NCBI GenBank assembly: GCA_018241525.1
Contig: JAFEDR010000009.1
Coordinates: 558,001-622,000 of the forward strand
Direction of reading: 5' to 3'
DNA: 64,000 nucleotides
Source: Pseudomonadota bacterium
GTDB taxonomy: Bacteria > Pseudomonadota > Gammaproteobacteria > Steroidobacterales > Steroidobacteraceae
The notes under the pieces are model-generated. The model did not search any database and was not told where the DNA came from. It saw only the letters and a list, made by a program, of their open reading frames with translations. This document shows positions 17,187-25,808 of this stretch, piece by piece (the stretch's first letter is position 1; every line of letters begins with the position of its first letter). The position numbers and the translations under genes are program-made.

Positions 17187-17879
17187 TCAGTCGCCCGGGT
17201 CCCGGCCGGGCGCGGCCTCGGCGAGACTGAGCGCCGCCGCCCGTGCCGGGTAGAGCGCGGCGAGCGTGGCGCCGGCGAGCGCCGCGAGTTCGCGGCGCCC
17301 GAGGCCGTCGCGGCCGGTGAGGTACTCGAGCCAGAGGCCATGGCAGGTCGAGGCGATCAGCTTGGCGGCGGCCGACGCCGTGAGTCCGGCGCCCGGCGCC
17401 TCGAGCGCCGCGCACAGCTGCGCGAGCGTCTCGTCGTGCCGGCGATCGTACTGATCGCAGACGGCACGGTACTGCGGCCGCGCCTTCACCTCGCCCCAGA
17501 ACGCGAACCATACGGCGATCTTGCGGCGCTGGCACAGACGCGCGTCGAAGTAGCAGCCGACGAAGCGGGCGAGGCGCACCGCAGGGTCGCTGCCCGCGGT
17601 CGCGAGCCGCTCCCGACCGGCCACCTCGAACTCTTCCGACAGCGCCTGCAGCGACGCGGTGAGCAAGTGCTCCTTGCTCGAGAAGTACTGGCTGATCGAC
17701 CCGACCGCCATGCCGGCGCGGCGCGCCACCACCTGCACCGTGGTCTCGCGCAGGCCGAGGGTCGCGATGCTCTCGAGCGCTGCCTCGATCAGGCGCCTTT
17801 CGCGCTCGAGGCGAAGCCGGTCGCGCCGGAGTCCCGGGCGTCGGGGGGCGGCCATTGTGGCGGCAGTTTCGGAATTCAT
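17187..17879 (-). CDS. TetR-family repressor, BetI-like
   Basis: The 230-residue product has the N-terminal helix-turn-helix ATLGLRETTVQVVARRAGMAVGSISQYFSSKEHLL. This closely follows BetI (GISHYF-type recognition helix with a short basic N-arm, LERERRLIEAALESIA). The C-terminal ligand domain contains FWGEVKARPQYRAVCDQYDRRHDETL, also BetI-like. BetI represses choline/betaine genes and responds to choline. Here the gene is divergent from an MttB-family methyltransferase, and the shared intergenic space holds an 18-bp palindrome. It probably represses itself and that methyltransferase in response to a quaternary amine (inference). Confidence 0.8.
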   Translation of the reverse strand: MNSETAATMAAPRRPGLRRDRLRLERERRLIEAALESIATLGLRETTVQVVARRAGMAVGSISQYFSSKEHLLTASLQALSEEFEVAGRERLATAGSDPAVRLARFVGCYFDARLCQRRKIAVWFAFWGEVKARPQYRAVCDQYDRRHDETLAQLCAALEAPGAGLTASAAAKLIASTCHGLWLEYLTGRDGLGRRELAALAGATLAALYPARAAALSLAEAAPGRDPGD

Positions 17880-17921
17880 CTCATATCAGTATATCTAAAA
17901 CAGTGTGTTATGTGTATGCTT

Positions 17922-17939
17922 TGAATGAACGTTCATTCA
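17922..17939. promoter_or_regulatory. 18-bp perfect palindrome, probable operator for the BetI-like repressor
   Basis: TGAATGAACGTTCATTCA is a perfect inverted repeat in the 90-bp divergent space between the TetR gene (start 17879) and the methyltransferase gene (start 17970). The TGAACGTTCA core resembles BetI-type sites as I recall them. A possible -10 (TATGCT, 17915-17920) for the plus-strand gene lies directly before it, so a bound repressor would cover the transcription start. Confidence 0.75.
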
Positions 17940-17969
17940 TTTCCCAGGTATCGTCGACGGGAGCCCACC

Positions 17970-19553
17970 ATGACTTCGATCACCGCCTCCGGCCCTCGAC
18001 CCGCTCGCGGACGCGCCGCCCGGCTCGCCGAGCGGCGCTCGATGCAGCGCTCGGCCGCGGTACGACCGGGACTCCCGGGCGGCGCCTACGCGCCGCTCTC
18101 GCCCCGCGATCTCGAACGAATCGCGGACACGGCGCTCGCGATCCTCGCCGGCATCGGGCTGAGCGCGGTCACCGACGAGATCCGCGAGTACGCCCTCGCC
18201 CGCGGCGGCCACTTCAACGAGCACGGCCGGCTCTGCTTCCCCCGCGCCCTGGTCGAGGACATCGTCGCGCAGGCCGCCGCCGAGATCGTCTACCACGGCC
18301 GCGACCCGGCGCGGACCATTCGCTCCGGCGGCAACCGGGTCTACTTCGCGACGTCCGGCGAAGCGGTGCGCTTCGTCGAGCCCGGCACCACCCGCTACCG
18401 GCCCTCGACCTTGCTGGATCTGTACGATTTTTTCCGGATGGGTGACTACCTCGAGCACATCGACTTCTGCGGCCAGCAGGTGGTCGCGACCGACATCTGC
18501 GAGGACGCGCTGCTGCACTCGGTGAACATCGCCTACGCCGGCGCCGCGGCCACCACCAAGCCCTTCAGCATCTCGCTCGCAGATCCCGCGACCGTCGCGG
18601 CGGTGGAATCGCTGTGGGATACGCTGCTCGGCGGCGAGGGTTCGTTCCGGCGAGCGCCGTTCGCCGCCATCGGCGTCTGCCCCATCGTCTCGCCGCTGCG
18701 CTTCGGGCCGGACACGTCCGCGGTGCTGTGCGAGGCGGCGCGCCGCGGGCTGCCGGTCAGCGCCTGCAGCGCCCCTCAGGCCGGGGCGACCGCGCCGGCG
18801 GCCCTTGCCGGAGCGCTGGCGCAGTGCACCGCCGAGGCACTCGCGATCGTCGTGCTCGTGAACCTGATCAATCCCGGCGGGCCGGTCGACTTCGGCCCCT
18901 GGACCTTCGTCTCGGACCTGCGCACCGGTGCCTTCACCGGCGGCGGCGGCGAGGAAGCCGTTCTGCAGGCCGCCGCCGGACAGATCGCGCGGCACTTCGG
19001 CCTGCCGGGCGTGGTGGCTGCGGGCATGACCGACTCGAAGCGGCCGGACTACCAGGCGGGTTACGAGAAGGGCATGACGATCGCGCTGTCGGCACTCTCC
19101 GGCAGCAACATGATCTGCGAATGCGCCGGGATGATGGGCAGCCTGATGGGCTGCTCGCTCGAGGCGATGGTGCTCGACAACGACCTGATCGGCGCGGTGC
19201 AGCGGTCGCTGCGCGGCATCGAGGTGAACGACGAGACGCTGTCGTACGAGGTCATCGAGCGCACGGTGCTCGGGCCGAACCACTACCTCGGTGCCGCCCA
19301 GACGCTGTCGCTGATGCAGACCGAGTACCTCTACCCGCGCCTCGGCGACCGCTCCTCGCTGGCCGACTGGGAGTACCGCGGCTCGCCGGACCTGCTGGAA
19401 GGTGCCGGTGCCCGTGTCCGCCAGATCCTCGGCAGTCACTACCCGGCGTACATCGCGCAGGACACCGACGCGGCGCTGCGCGACCGGTTCGACATCCGCC
19501 TGCCGGTCGCGCAGATGCGGGCCGGCAACGAGCGCTGGCCCGCCGCCGGCTGA
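17970..19553 (+). CDS. Trimethylamine methyltransferase (MttB) superfamily protein, non-pyrrolysine type
   Basis: The 527-residue protein has the MttB-family fold from about residue 40 (LSPRDLERIADTALAILAGIGL) through glycine-rich barrel segments (INPGGPVDFGPWTF, FTGGGGEEAVLQAA). It ends with a family-typical region (DRSSLADWEYRGSPDLLEGA). There is no in-frame TAG, so it lacks the pyrrolysine of true trimethylamine methyltransferases. It belongs with homologues such as glycine-betaine:corrinoid methyltransferases that demethylate quaternary amines. No corrinoid-binding protein, RamA-type activase or second methyltransferase is nearby. ATG at 17970, with GGGAG 7 bases upstream, is chosen over the in-frame ATG at 17925, which falls inside the operator. 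Confidence 0.8.
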   Translation: MTSITASGPRPARGRAARLAERRSMQRSAAVRPGLPGGAYAPLSPRDLERIADTALAILAGIGLSAVTDEIREYALARGGHFNEHGRLCFPRALVEDIVAQAAAEIVYHGRDPARTIRSGGNRVYFATSGEAVRFVEPGTTRYRPSTLLDLYDFFRMGDYLEHIDFCGQQVVATDICEDALLHSVNIAYAGAAATTKPFSISLADPATVAAVESLWDTLLGGEGSFRRAPFAAIGVCPIVSPLRFGPDTSAVLCEAARRGLPVSACSAPQAGATAPAALAGALAQCTAEALAIVVLVNLINPGGPVDFGPWTFVSDLRTGAFTGGGGEEAVLQAAAGQIARHFGLPGVVAAGMTDSKRPDYQAGYEKGMTIALSALSGSNMICECAGMMGSLMGCSLEAMVLDNDLIGAVQRSLRGIEVNDETLSYEVIERTVLGPNHYLGAAQTLSLMQTEYLYPRLGDRSSLADWEYRGSPDLLEGAGARVRQILGSHYPAYIAQDTDAALRDRFDIRLPVAQMRAGNERWPAAG

Positions 19554-19636
19554 GCGCGCGGCGGCTGGCCCCGGGCCGCGTTCCATCCGACAATGCGCGG
19601 CACGCCAGGCACCGGGCCGGGCGGCGAGGAGCGCGC

Positions 19637-20371
19637 ATGCCTGCACGGCCTGAACCCTATTTCACGCAGGCCACGTTCCGGTTCCTCCGGTCCCTGCGGC
19701 GCAACAACCGCCGCGAGTGGTTCCACGCCCACAAGGACGAGTACGAGCAGCACGTGCGTGGTCCGTGCCTGCGCCTGATCGCGGATCTCGCGGCGCCGCT
19801 GCGGGCGATCAGCCCCGAGCTCGTGGCGAGCGCGCGCCCGGTCGGCGGCTCGCTGTTCCGGATCCACCGCGACACGCGCTTCTCCGGCGACAAGACGCCG
19901 TACAAGACGCACGCGGGCATGAGCTTCTACCATGCCGCGACGCGCGCCACCGCCCGCGGCAGCCTCGGCACCGCCGCGCTCGGCCGGCTGGACGCGCCGG
20001 TGATCTACCTGCACGTCGAGCCCGGCCACTGCTTCACCGGCGGCGGCATCTGGCATCCGCAGGGACCGACGCTGAAGCGGCTGCGCGACTTCCTGGTGGA
20101 CAATCCGCGCAGCTGGACCCGCGCGACCCGCAGCCCGGGCTTCCGTCGCCTGTACGAACTCGACGGCGAGTCGCTCTCGCGCCCGCCGCGCGGCTACGAC
20201 CGCGGCCATCCGCTGCTCGAGGACCTGAAGCGCAAGGACTTCGTCGCGTCGACGGCGCTGGCCGACGACGACCTGCTGCGCCCGGACCTGCCGCGCCTGC
20301 TACTGGCGCGGTACCGCGTGCTGCGCCCGATGCTCGACTGGCTGTGCGCGTCGCTCGAGCTCGAGTTCTAG
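19637..20371 (+). CDS. DUF2461/TIGR02453 family protein
   Basis: The 244-residue product opens with PYFTQATFRFLRSLRRNNRREWFHAHKDEYE. It continues with GGSLFRIHRDTRFSGDKTPYKTHAG and YLHVEPGHCFTGGGIWHP, the conserved blocks of the DUF2461 family. Family members are cytosolic proteins of unknown biochemical role. ATG at 19637 has GAGGAG just upstream (19626-19631). A small membrane-protein gene follows 34 bases later on the same strand. Confidence 0.85.
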   Translation: MPARPEPYFTQATFRFLRSLRRNNRREWFHAHKDEYEQHVRGPCLRLIADLAAPLRAISPELVASARPVGGSLFRIHRDTRFSGDKTPYKTHAGMSFYHAATRATARGSLGTAALGRLDAPVIYLHVEPGHCFTGGGIWHPQGPTLKRLRDFLVDNPRSWTRATRSPGFRRLYELDGESLSRPPRGYDRGHPLLEDLKRKDFVASTALADDDLLRPDLPRLLLARYRVLRPMLDWLCASLELEF

Positions 20372-20405
20372 TCCGCGCGCTACGCCACCCTCCGGAGAAT
20401 CCCGC

Positions 20406-20648
20406 ATGAAGCAAGCCGCCCTCGACGTCGGCTCGTACCTGACGATCGGCATCACGCTGGTACTGTTCATCGTCGCGCTGTTCGCGACCGGATTCACGCA
20501 CGACCTGCTGCTCGAGGCGGGCGTGTTCCTGGTGTCGGTCAAGCTCGTGCTGATGAGCTACAAGCAGGGCCTCGAGACCGAGGGCCTGCGGCGCGAGCTC
20601 AGCGCCATCCGGGCGCTGCTCGAGGGCGGCCGTGCGGGCAAGGGCTGA
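20406..20648 (+). CDS. Small membrane protein, unknown
   Basis: The 80-residue protein has two hydrophobic helices (YLTIGITLVLFIVALFATG and LEAGVFLVSVKLVLMSY) followed by a charged amphipathic tail (ETEGLRRELSAIRALLEGG) that could form a coiled coil. GGAGA precedes the ATG. I recognise no family. Its position suggests co-transcription with the DUF2461 gene. Confidence 0.6.
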   Translation: MKQAALDVGSYLTIGITLVLFIVALFATGFTHDLLLEAGVFLVSVKLVLMSYKQGLETEGLRRELSAIRALLEGGRAGKG

Positions 20649-20656
20649 GCGCCGGC

Positions 20657-20908
20657 TCAGCCGCCCGGCAGCGGACCGCCGATCACCTTGAGCACCAGCA
20701 CCGCGCGATCGGGACCGGCGAAGGTCGCGGCGGCCTCCTGGCGCAGCGCGTCGAAGACGACGTCCAGGTCGCCACGCACCTGGGTGCTCATCGAGTTGTA
20801 CTCGAGCGCCAGCCCGGGGTGCGCGCCGAGCCGCTCGATGAACGACTTGATCGGCGCGAGGTAGCCGGCAGTGAGCGGGTAAAGACTGATGTCGACGGCG
20901 ATCTGCAT
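20657..20908 (-). CDS. YkoF/MTH1187-type thiamine-binding-fold small protein
   Basis: The 83-residue product reads MQIAVDISLYPLTAGYLAPIKSF at the start, with LEYNSMSTQVRGDLDVVFDAL in the middle. This is the ferredoxin-like half of the YkoF/YqgV family, whose members bind thiamine or hydroxymethylpyrimidine (VDISLYPL and the NSMSTQ strand are characteristic). It sits alone, convergent with the preceding gene at 8 bases. Ligand binding is inferred from the family; no thiamine gene is adjacent. Confidence 0.7.
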   Translation of the reverse strand: MQIAVDISLYPLTAGYLAPIKSFIERLGAHPGLALEYNSMSTQVRGDLDVVFDALRQEAAATFAGPDRAVLVLKVIGGPLPGG

Positions 20909-21058
20909 GGCGGGCTCCGGCGAGGGCAACGGCAAGGGCAAGGGCGACAGCGGCGGGGCACCACGGTACGGCAACGCGGCCGCACCGCCAACCGCCGGTC
21001 GGCCCGGCCGCCGCGCACCGCGCGACCCGGCTTGGTCGAGGAAGGCTGCGGGGGAACG

Positions 21059-22099
21059 ATGAGAGCGCGACGGGTCATTTCGGTGGTGGGTTGCCATGCC
21101 GAGGGCGAAATCGGCGACGTGATCGTCGGCGGCGTGCTGCCACCGGCGGGCGCGACACTGTTCGAGCAGATGGAGCGCATGCGTCGCGACCACGACGACA
21201 TCAGGCGCCTGCTGCTGTGCGAGCCGCGCGGCAGCGTCGCCCGGCACGTCAACCTGCTGGTGCCGCCGAAGCACCCGGACTGTCAGGTGGGCGCGATCAT
21301 CATGGAGCCGACCGAGTACGTGCCGAGCTCCGGGTCGAACCTGATCTGCATCGCGACCGTGCTGCTCGAGACCGGCATCGTGCCGATGCATGAGCCGGAA
21401 ACTCTCGTGCGCATCGAGGTGCCGGGGGGTCCGGTCCGCGCGCGGGCTACCTGCCGCGACGGCAAGTGCGTGATGGTCGAGATCGAGAACGTGCCCGCCT
21501 TCGTCGAGCGGCTCGATGCGGAGCTCGAGGTGGAGGGCGTGGGCACCGTGCGCGCGGACATCGCCTACGGCGGAATGTTCTACGCACTGGTCGACGGCAC
21601 GCGGCTCGGATTCCGCGTCGCCGCCGACGAGGCGCGCGAGCTGGCGGTGCTCGGCGAGCGGGTGCGGCGCGCGGCGCGCGAGCAGCTCACGGTCGCGCAT
21701 CCGGAGAACCCCGCGATCCGCGGCGTCTCGATCGTGCAGATCCACCGGCCGTTCGCCGGCGTCGGTGCGGTCACGACCAACACCTGCATCGTGGCACCCG
21801 GCCGCTCCGATCGCAGCCCCACCGGGACCGGCACCGCGGCGCGGATGGCCGTGCTGCGGGCGCGTGGCCAGATGCAGGTCGGCGACGCGATGATCCACGC
21901 CTCGCTGATCGGCTCGCAGTTCCGCGGCCGGATCCTCGGCGAGACGCTGGTGGGGGGTCGCCCGGCGATCCTGCCGTCGATCGCAGGTCGCGCCTGGATC
22001 ACCGGGCTGCACCAGTACACGGTCGATCCCGAGGACCCCTGGCCGCAGGGCTACGTGCTGAACGACACCTGGGGCGTCAGCGGCAGCATCGAACAGTAG
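21059..22099 (+). CDS. Proline racemase / hydroxyproline dehydratase family protein with Ser/Thr in the catalytic positions
   Basis: The 346-residue protein shows the family fold: VGCHAEGEIGDVI, HPDCQVGAIIME, HRPFAGVGAVTTNTCIVAPG and DRSPTGTGTAARMAVL. In proline racemases and hydroxyproline epimerases the two acid/base residues are Cys in M-C-G-H and D-R-S-P-C-G-T-G. Here the first is Ser91 (SSGSN) and the second Thr255 (DRSPTGTG). Thr at the second position is the mark of trans-3-hydroxy-L-proline dehydratases, which keep the first Cys. Having neither Cys is unusual, and the usual histidine after the first glycine is also Ser. A dehydratase is the best guess, but the substrate is uncertain. 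GGGG precedes the ATG. Confidence 0.75.
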   Translation: MRARRVISVVGCHAEGEIGDVIVGGVLPPAGATLFEQMERMRRDHDDIRRLLLCEPRGSVARHVNLLVPPKHPDCQVGAIIMEPTEYVPSSGSNLICIATVLLETGIVPMHEPETLVRIEVPGGPVRARATCRDGKCVMVEIENVPAFVERLDAELEVEGVGTVRADIAYGGMFYALVDGTRLGFRVAADEARELAVLGERVRRAAREQLTVAHPENPAIRGVSIVQIHRPFAGVGAVTTNTCIVAPGRSDRSPTGTGTAARMAVLRARGQMQVGDAMIHASLIGSQFRGRILGETLVGGRPAILPSIAGRAWITGLHQYTVDPEDPWPQGYVLNDTWGVSGSIEQ

Positions 22100-22109
22100 C
22101 CCGCCACGT

Positions 22110-23789
22110 TCAGCGGATCACGCGGCCGACGCCGATGCCACGGGGGTCGGCGACCGGCTCGGGGCCCTTCGGGCCGATGGCGATCGCGGCGATGTCGCCG
22201 CCCCAGCCGGGGTTCTCGAAGCGGTATCCGCGCGCCTCGAGTGCGCGCTTGGTTGCGGCATCGAGCTGGCCGAACGGCTCCTCGATGATCAGGTTCTCCG
22301 GCAGCAGCTGGTGGTGCACGCGCACCGCGGCGACCGCCTCCTTGAGCGGCATGCCGAAGTCGTGCCAGTTGGCGATCACCTGGAACACCCACGTGAAGAT
22401 CCGCGAACCGCCGGGCGTGCCGATTACGAGCGCAACCTTGCCGTCGCGCGTCAGGATCGTCGGCGTCATCGACGACAGCGGGGTCTTGTGCGGCCCGATC
22501 GCGTTGGCCGCGCCGCCGACCACGCCGAAGATGTTCGGCACGCCGGGCTTCACCGAGAAGTCGTCCATCTCGTTGTTCAGCAGGAAGCCCGCGCCCTCGA
22601 CGACGACGCCGTTGCCGAAGTCGTCGTTGATCGTGTAGGTGGTCGAGACCGCGTTGCCGGCGTGGTCGACGATGGAGTAGTGGGTCGTGTTGTGGTGCGC
22701 ACCGAGACCGGGTTGCACGCCGCGGGTCGCGGACGGGACCTCGGGGTTGATCTCGCGGGCGCGGCGCGCGAGGTAGGCCTCGTCGGTGAGCGCGGCGACC
22801 GGCACCGCGACGAAATCCGGGTCGCCGAGGTACTCGGCCCGGTCGGCGAACACGCGCTTCTCGATCTCGGCCACGAGGTGCACGTACTGCGCCGAGTTGT
22901 GCGGCACCCCCTTGAACAGCGGCGCCGCGTCCTCGCGCATCTTCAGCAGCGCCACGAGCGCGATACCCCCCGAACTCGGCGGCGGCGCCGTGATCACGCC
23001 GTAGCCGGCCCAGCGGGTCTCGAGCGGCGCGCGCCAGTTCGCGTGGTAGGCAGCCAGGTCCGCCGCGGTGATCAGGCCGTGGTCGCGCTGCATCTGCGCG
23101 ACGACGAGCTCCGCGGTACGTCCGCCGTAGAAGCCCTTGACGCCCTCCGCCGCGATCCGCTCCAGCGTCGCGGCGAGCTCCGGCTGGGCGAGCTTCTGGC
23201 CGGCATGCACGCCGGCGAAGTACCTCGCGAAGTTGGTGCGGCCGGCGAACCCGGCCACGGATTCGTGGACCCGCCGCTCGAGCTGCTCGCTGACGACGAA
23301 GCCCTCGCGCGCGAAGCGGATCGACGGCGCGACGAGGCGCGACCAGGGCAGCGAGCCGAAGCGCCGGTGCAGCTCCCACAACCCGCGCACCGTGCCCGGC
23401 ACGGCGGCCGCGCGGCTGCCGATGGTGCTGGCTCCGGGCACGACCTCGCCACGGGCGTCGAGGTACATGTCGGCGCTCGCCGTCGCCGGCGCCCGCTCGC
23501 GATAGTCGAGGAAATAGGGCTTGCCGTCGAACACGATCGTCGAGAAGCCGCCGCCACCGAGGTTACCGGCCTCGGGGTAGCTGACCGCGAGCGCGAATCC
23601 GGTCGCGATCGCAGCATCGATCGCGTTGCCGCCTGCCTTCAGGATCTCCTCGGCGGCTGCCGCGCCGTAGCGGTCCGGCGCCGCCACCGCGGCGGGCGCG
23701 GCGCTCGCGAGGCCGGCGATCGCAAGCAGCAGGGTCGCGACGGCGGCGCGGGCGGCAGGGTGGGTGAGCGGCGACGGACGTGTGCTCAT
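22110..23789 (-). CDS. ggt: Gamma-glutamyltransferase (gamma-glutamyl transpeptidase)
   Basis: The 559-residue preproprotein has a signal sequence (hydrophobic stretch at about residues 13-36). Thr368 in HHNTTHYSIVD is the autocleavage site and nucleophile that separates large and small subunits. The glycine pair typical of the family (GGNAIDAA, GNLGGGGF) and the late PLSSMTPTI loop are also present. It hydrolyses or transfers gamma-glutamyl groups in the periplasm. Its start overlaps the stop of the upstream cupin gene by 4 bases, placing it last in an SDR-SDR-cupin-GGT operon, so a gamma-glutamyl conjugate may be the pathway substrate. It is convergent with the racemase-family gene. Confidence 0.9.
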   Translation of the reverse strand: MSTRPSPLTHPAARAAVATLLLAIAGLASAAPAAVAAPDRYGAAAAEEILKAGGNAIDAAIATGFALAVSYPEAGNLGGGGFSTIVFDGKPYFLDYRERAPATASADMYLDARGEVVPGASTIGSRAAAVPGTVRGLWELHRRFGSLPWSRLVAPSIRFAREGFVVSEQLERRVHESVAGFAGRTNFARYFAGVHAGQKLAQPELAATLERIAAEGVKGFYGGRTAELVVAQMQRDHGLITAADLAAYHANWRAPLETRWAGYGVITAPPPSSGGIALVALLKMREDAAPLFKGVPHNSAQYVHLVAEIEKRVFADRAEYLGDPDFVAVPVAALTDEAYLARRAREINPEVPSATRGVQPGLGAHHNTTHYSIVDHAGNAVSTTYTINDDFGNGVVVEGAGFLLNNEMDDFSVKPGVPNIFGVVGGAANAIGPHKTPLSSMTPTILTRDGKVALVIGTPGGSRIFTWVFQVIANWHDFGMPLKEAVAAVRVHHQLLPENLIIEEPFGQLDAATKRALEARGYRFENPGWGGDIAAIAIGPKGPEPVADPRGIGVGRVIR

Positions 23790-24154
23790 GGCGGATCCCG
23801 GTGGACGGTCGTGGGGGAGAAGGCCGGCAGGCACACGGCCACGTAGTCGGCGCCGTCCGCCTCGGGTGTCGAGTAGCGGACCCAGTCGCCGGCGTGGGTG
23901 ATGACTGCCTGGCCGGCGCGAACGTCGAGCGGTGGGTCGCTTTCGGACTCGACGCGCAGGCAGCCGGCCAGCACCAGTGTGTACTCGTCGAACTCCGGCC
24001 GCTGGCCGGGCTCGACCCAGCCTGCGGGGCTGCGCATGTGCGCAATGCTGACGACGGCGGTTCCCGTGTTGAGGTGACCGACGTACTCTTCGATCCGCTT
24101 CGGCCGGGTACCGGCCGCGGCGACGAGGGTTGGCGAGGGAATCAGTCTGGCCAT
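23786..24154 (-). CDS. Cupin-domain protein
   Basis: The 122-residue product is a single cupin barrel: WVEPGQRPEFDEYTLVLAGCLRVES as motif 1 region and LDVRAGQAVITHAGDWVRYS as motif 2 region. The usual His-x-His of motif 1 is replaced (EFDEY), so metal binding is doubtful. The Glu pattern recalls EutQ-like or small-ligand-binding cupins. It overlaps the GGT start by 4 bases and follows the SDR gene by 19 bases. A sensor or isomerase-like accessory role is possible. Confidence 0.7.
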   Translation of the reverse strand: MARLIPSPTLVAAAGTRPKRIEEYVGHLNTGTAVVSIAHMRSPAGWVEPGQRPEFDEYTLVLAGCLRVESESDPPLDVRAGQAVITHAGDWVRYSTPEADGADYVAVCLPAFSPTTVHRDPP

Positions 24155-24173
24155 GGAGCTCCCCGGCCGCCGG

Positions 24174-24941
24174 TCACTTGCCGGCGGAATAGCCGAAATC
24201 GATCGACAGCGTGGCTCCCGTGATCGGCGCGGCCTCGGGCCGGGACAGGAACTCGACCAGCGCCGCCACCTCCTCGGGCCGGATGAACCGTGCCCGCCCC
24301 GGTCCCTGCGGATACCCGGACAGCAAGCGCTCGTAGTATGCCGCCGGATCGCCGCCGCCATAGGTATGCGCCTGGAACTCGAGCATCGGACTCGCCACGT
24401 CGCCGGGGCAGATCGCGTTGACGCGCACGCCCTGCGGCGCGAGCTCGAGCGCCAGCGACTTCGTGAACAGCGCGACCGCACCCTTCGAGGCCGAGTAGGC
24501 TGCCGCGCCGGTGTTGCCCTGAATGCCCGCATCGCTCGACAGGTTCACGACGAAGCCGCCGCTCTGCGCGAGGTACGGGATCGCGGCGGCGGTCGTGAAG
24601 TACAGCCCCTTGACGTTGACGTCGAACACCACGTCGAAGTCCGCCTCGGTCGTGGTGGCCGCCGGGCCCTCGCGCCAGACGCCGGCGGCATTCACGAGGC
24701 CATCGAGCCGCCCGCCTTCCGCCGCCGCCCACTCGACGAGCTCGCGGCAGCGCGCCGTCGAGCGCAGGTCCACGACGCGGTGCGCGGCGCCACCGCACGC
24801 GGCGGCCGTGGCCGCGAGCGCGACGGGCTCCACGTCGGTCAGCAGCACGCGCCAGCCGCTGGCCGCAAAACGCCGCGCCACGGCGCCGCCGATGCCGCCC
24901 GCCGCACCGGTCACCAGCACCGCGCGCGTGGCTTCGGTCAT
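24174..24941 (-). CDS. Short-chain dehydrogenase/reductase
   Basis: The 255-residue classical SDR has [12 protein letters not shown] (nucleotide binding), an Asp at the end of strand 2 (LLTDVEP) favouring NAD(H), NAAG, a catalytic Ser in VNLSSDAG and the YSASK pair (Tyr-x-x-x-Lys). The start overlaps the stop of the upstream SDR gene (ATGA). Both SDRs share an operon with the cupin and GGT genes and probably catalyse consecutive or alternative oxidation steps on the same compound. Confidence 0.85.
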   Translation of the reverse strand: MTEATRAVLVTGAAGGIGGAVARRFAASGWRVLLTDVEPVALAATAAACGGAAHRVVDLRSTARCRELVEWAAAEGGRLDGLVNAAGVWREGPAATTTEADFDVVFDVNVKGLYFTTAAAIPYLAQSGGFVVNLSSDAGIQGNTGAAAYSASKGAVALFTKSLALELAPQGVRVNAICPGDVASPMLEFQAHTYGGGDPAAYYERLLSGYPQGPGRARFIRPEEVAALVEFLSRPEAAPITGATLSIDFGYSAGK

Positions 24942-25696
24942 GCCTTGCTCTCGATCACGCTGTTGCCGCCGTCGACGACCAGCAGCTGGCCGGTCACGTA
25001 CGATGCACCGGGGGAGCACAGGAACGCGATCGCCGCGGCGACCTCGGCCGGCGTCCCCGAGCGACCGAGCGGGCTCGCGGCGCCGGCGCGAACCTCTTCG
25101 GCCGTCTGCGACCCGGTCGCGATCCAGCCCGGCGCCACCGCGTTCACCGTGATGCCCTGCCGTGCCACCTCGAGGCACAGCGCGCGCGTCATGCCGAGCA
25201 GTGCTGCCTTGGCCGCGGCGTAAGCGCTGTCGTTGGCGACCCCGGCCACCGCACCGGTGGTCGATGACACGTTCACGATCCGGCCCCAGCCGCGCCGCGC
25301 CATCGCCGGCAGGCAGGCGCGGGTCACGAGGAAGGCGGTGGTGAGGTTGCGCTCGAGGATCTGCTGCCAGAGGTCGAGCGACATCGAGGCGAGCGGTACC
25401 TGCGCGTCGAGGTTGCCAAGCACGGCCATGCCGGCGTTGTTGACCAGCGCGTCGACGGGGCCGACCTCGGCCAGCAGCCGCTCGACGTCGGCCGGCACGC
25501 AGAGGTCCGCGACGTGGCCGGAGGCATCGTATCCGGCGGACCGCAGCTCGCGGACTCGTTCGTGGATGCGCGTCGTGGTCGAGGCGATGGCGAGTCGATA
25601 GCCCTGTGCGCCGAGGGCGGCGGCAGTTGCCAGGCCGATGCCGCTGGGGCTGCCGGCGCCGGTCACCAGGGCGGTTCGAATCGGGTCGGTCGGCAT
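24938..25696 (-). CDS. Short-chain dehydrogenase/reductase
   Basis: The 252-residue classical SDR has [42 protein letters not shown] and the C-terminal [14 protein letters not shown]. Strand 2 ends in AIASTTTRI without an acidic residue and with a basic one shortly after, which is compatible with NADP(H). It is the first gene of the GGT operon and is divergent from choline sulfatase across 112 bases. The substrate is not visible. Confidence 0.85.
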   Translation of the reverse strand: MPTDPIRTALVTGAGSPSGIGLATAAALGAQGYRLAIASTTTRIHERVRELRSAGYDASGHVADLCVPADVERLLAEVGPVDALVNNAGMAVLGNLDAQVPLASMSLDLWQQILERNLTTAFLVTRACLPAMARRGWGRIVNVSSTTGAVAGVANDSAYAAAKAALLGMTRALCLEVARQGITVNAVAPGWIATGSQTAEEVRAGAASPLGRSGTPAEVAAAIAFLCSPGASYVTGQLLVVDGGNSVIESKA

Positions 25697-25808
25697 GCGC
25701 GAATCCGTTGCTGAACGCCGGATTATAGGCGGGCGCCGCGGCCGCACCGCGCGGGATTCATGAGAGGATGGTCGCGGATCGCCGCCTCCCGAGGGCCCGC
25801 AGACTGCC

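Noticed and set aside
17970..19553. Possible pyrrolysine-containing trimethylamine methyltransferase
   Set aside because: The frame has no internal TAG codon and runs intact to its normal end, so it is the non-pyrrolysine type.
20928..20952. Short GGCAAG hexamer run before the racemase-family gene
   Set aside because: Only three to four imperfect units; a minor low-complexity patch with no sign of a regulatory or variable repeat.
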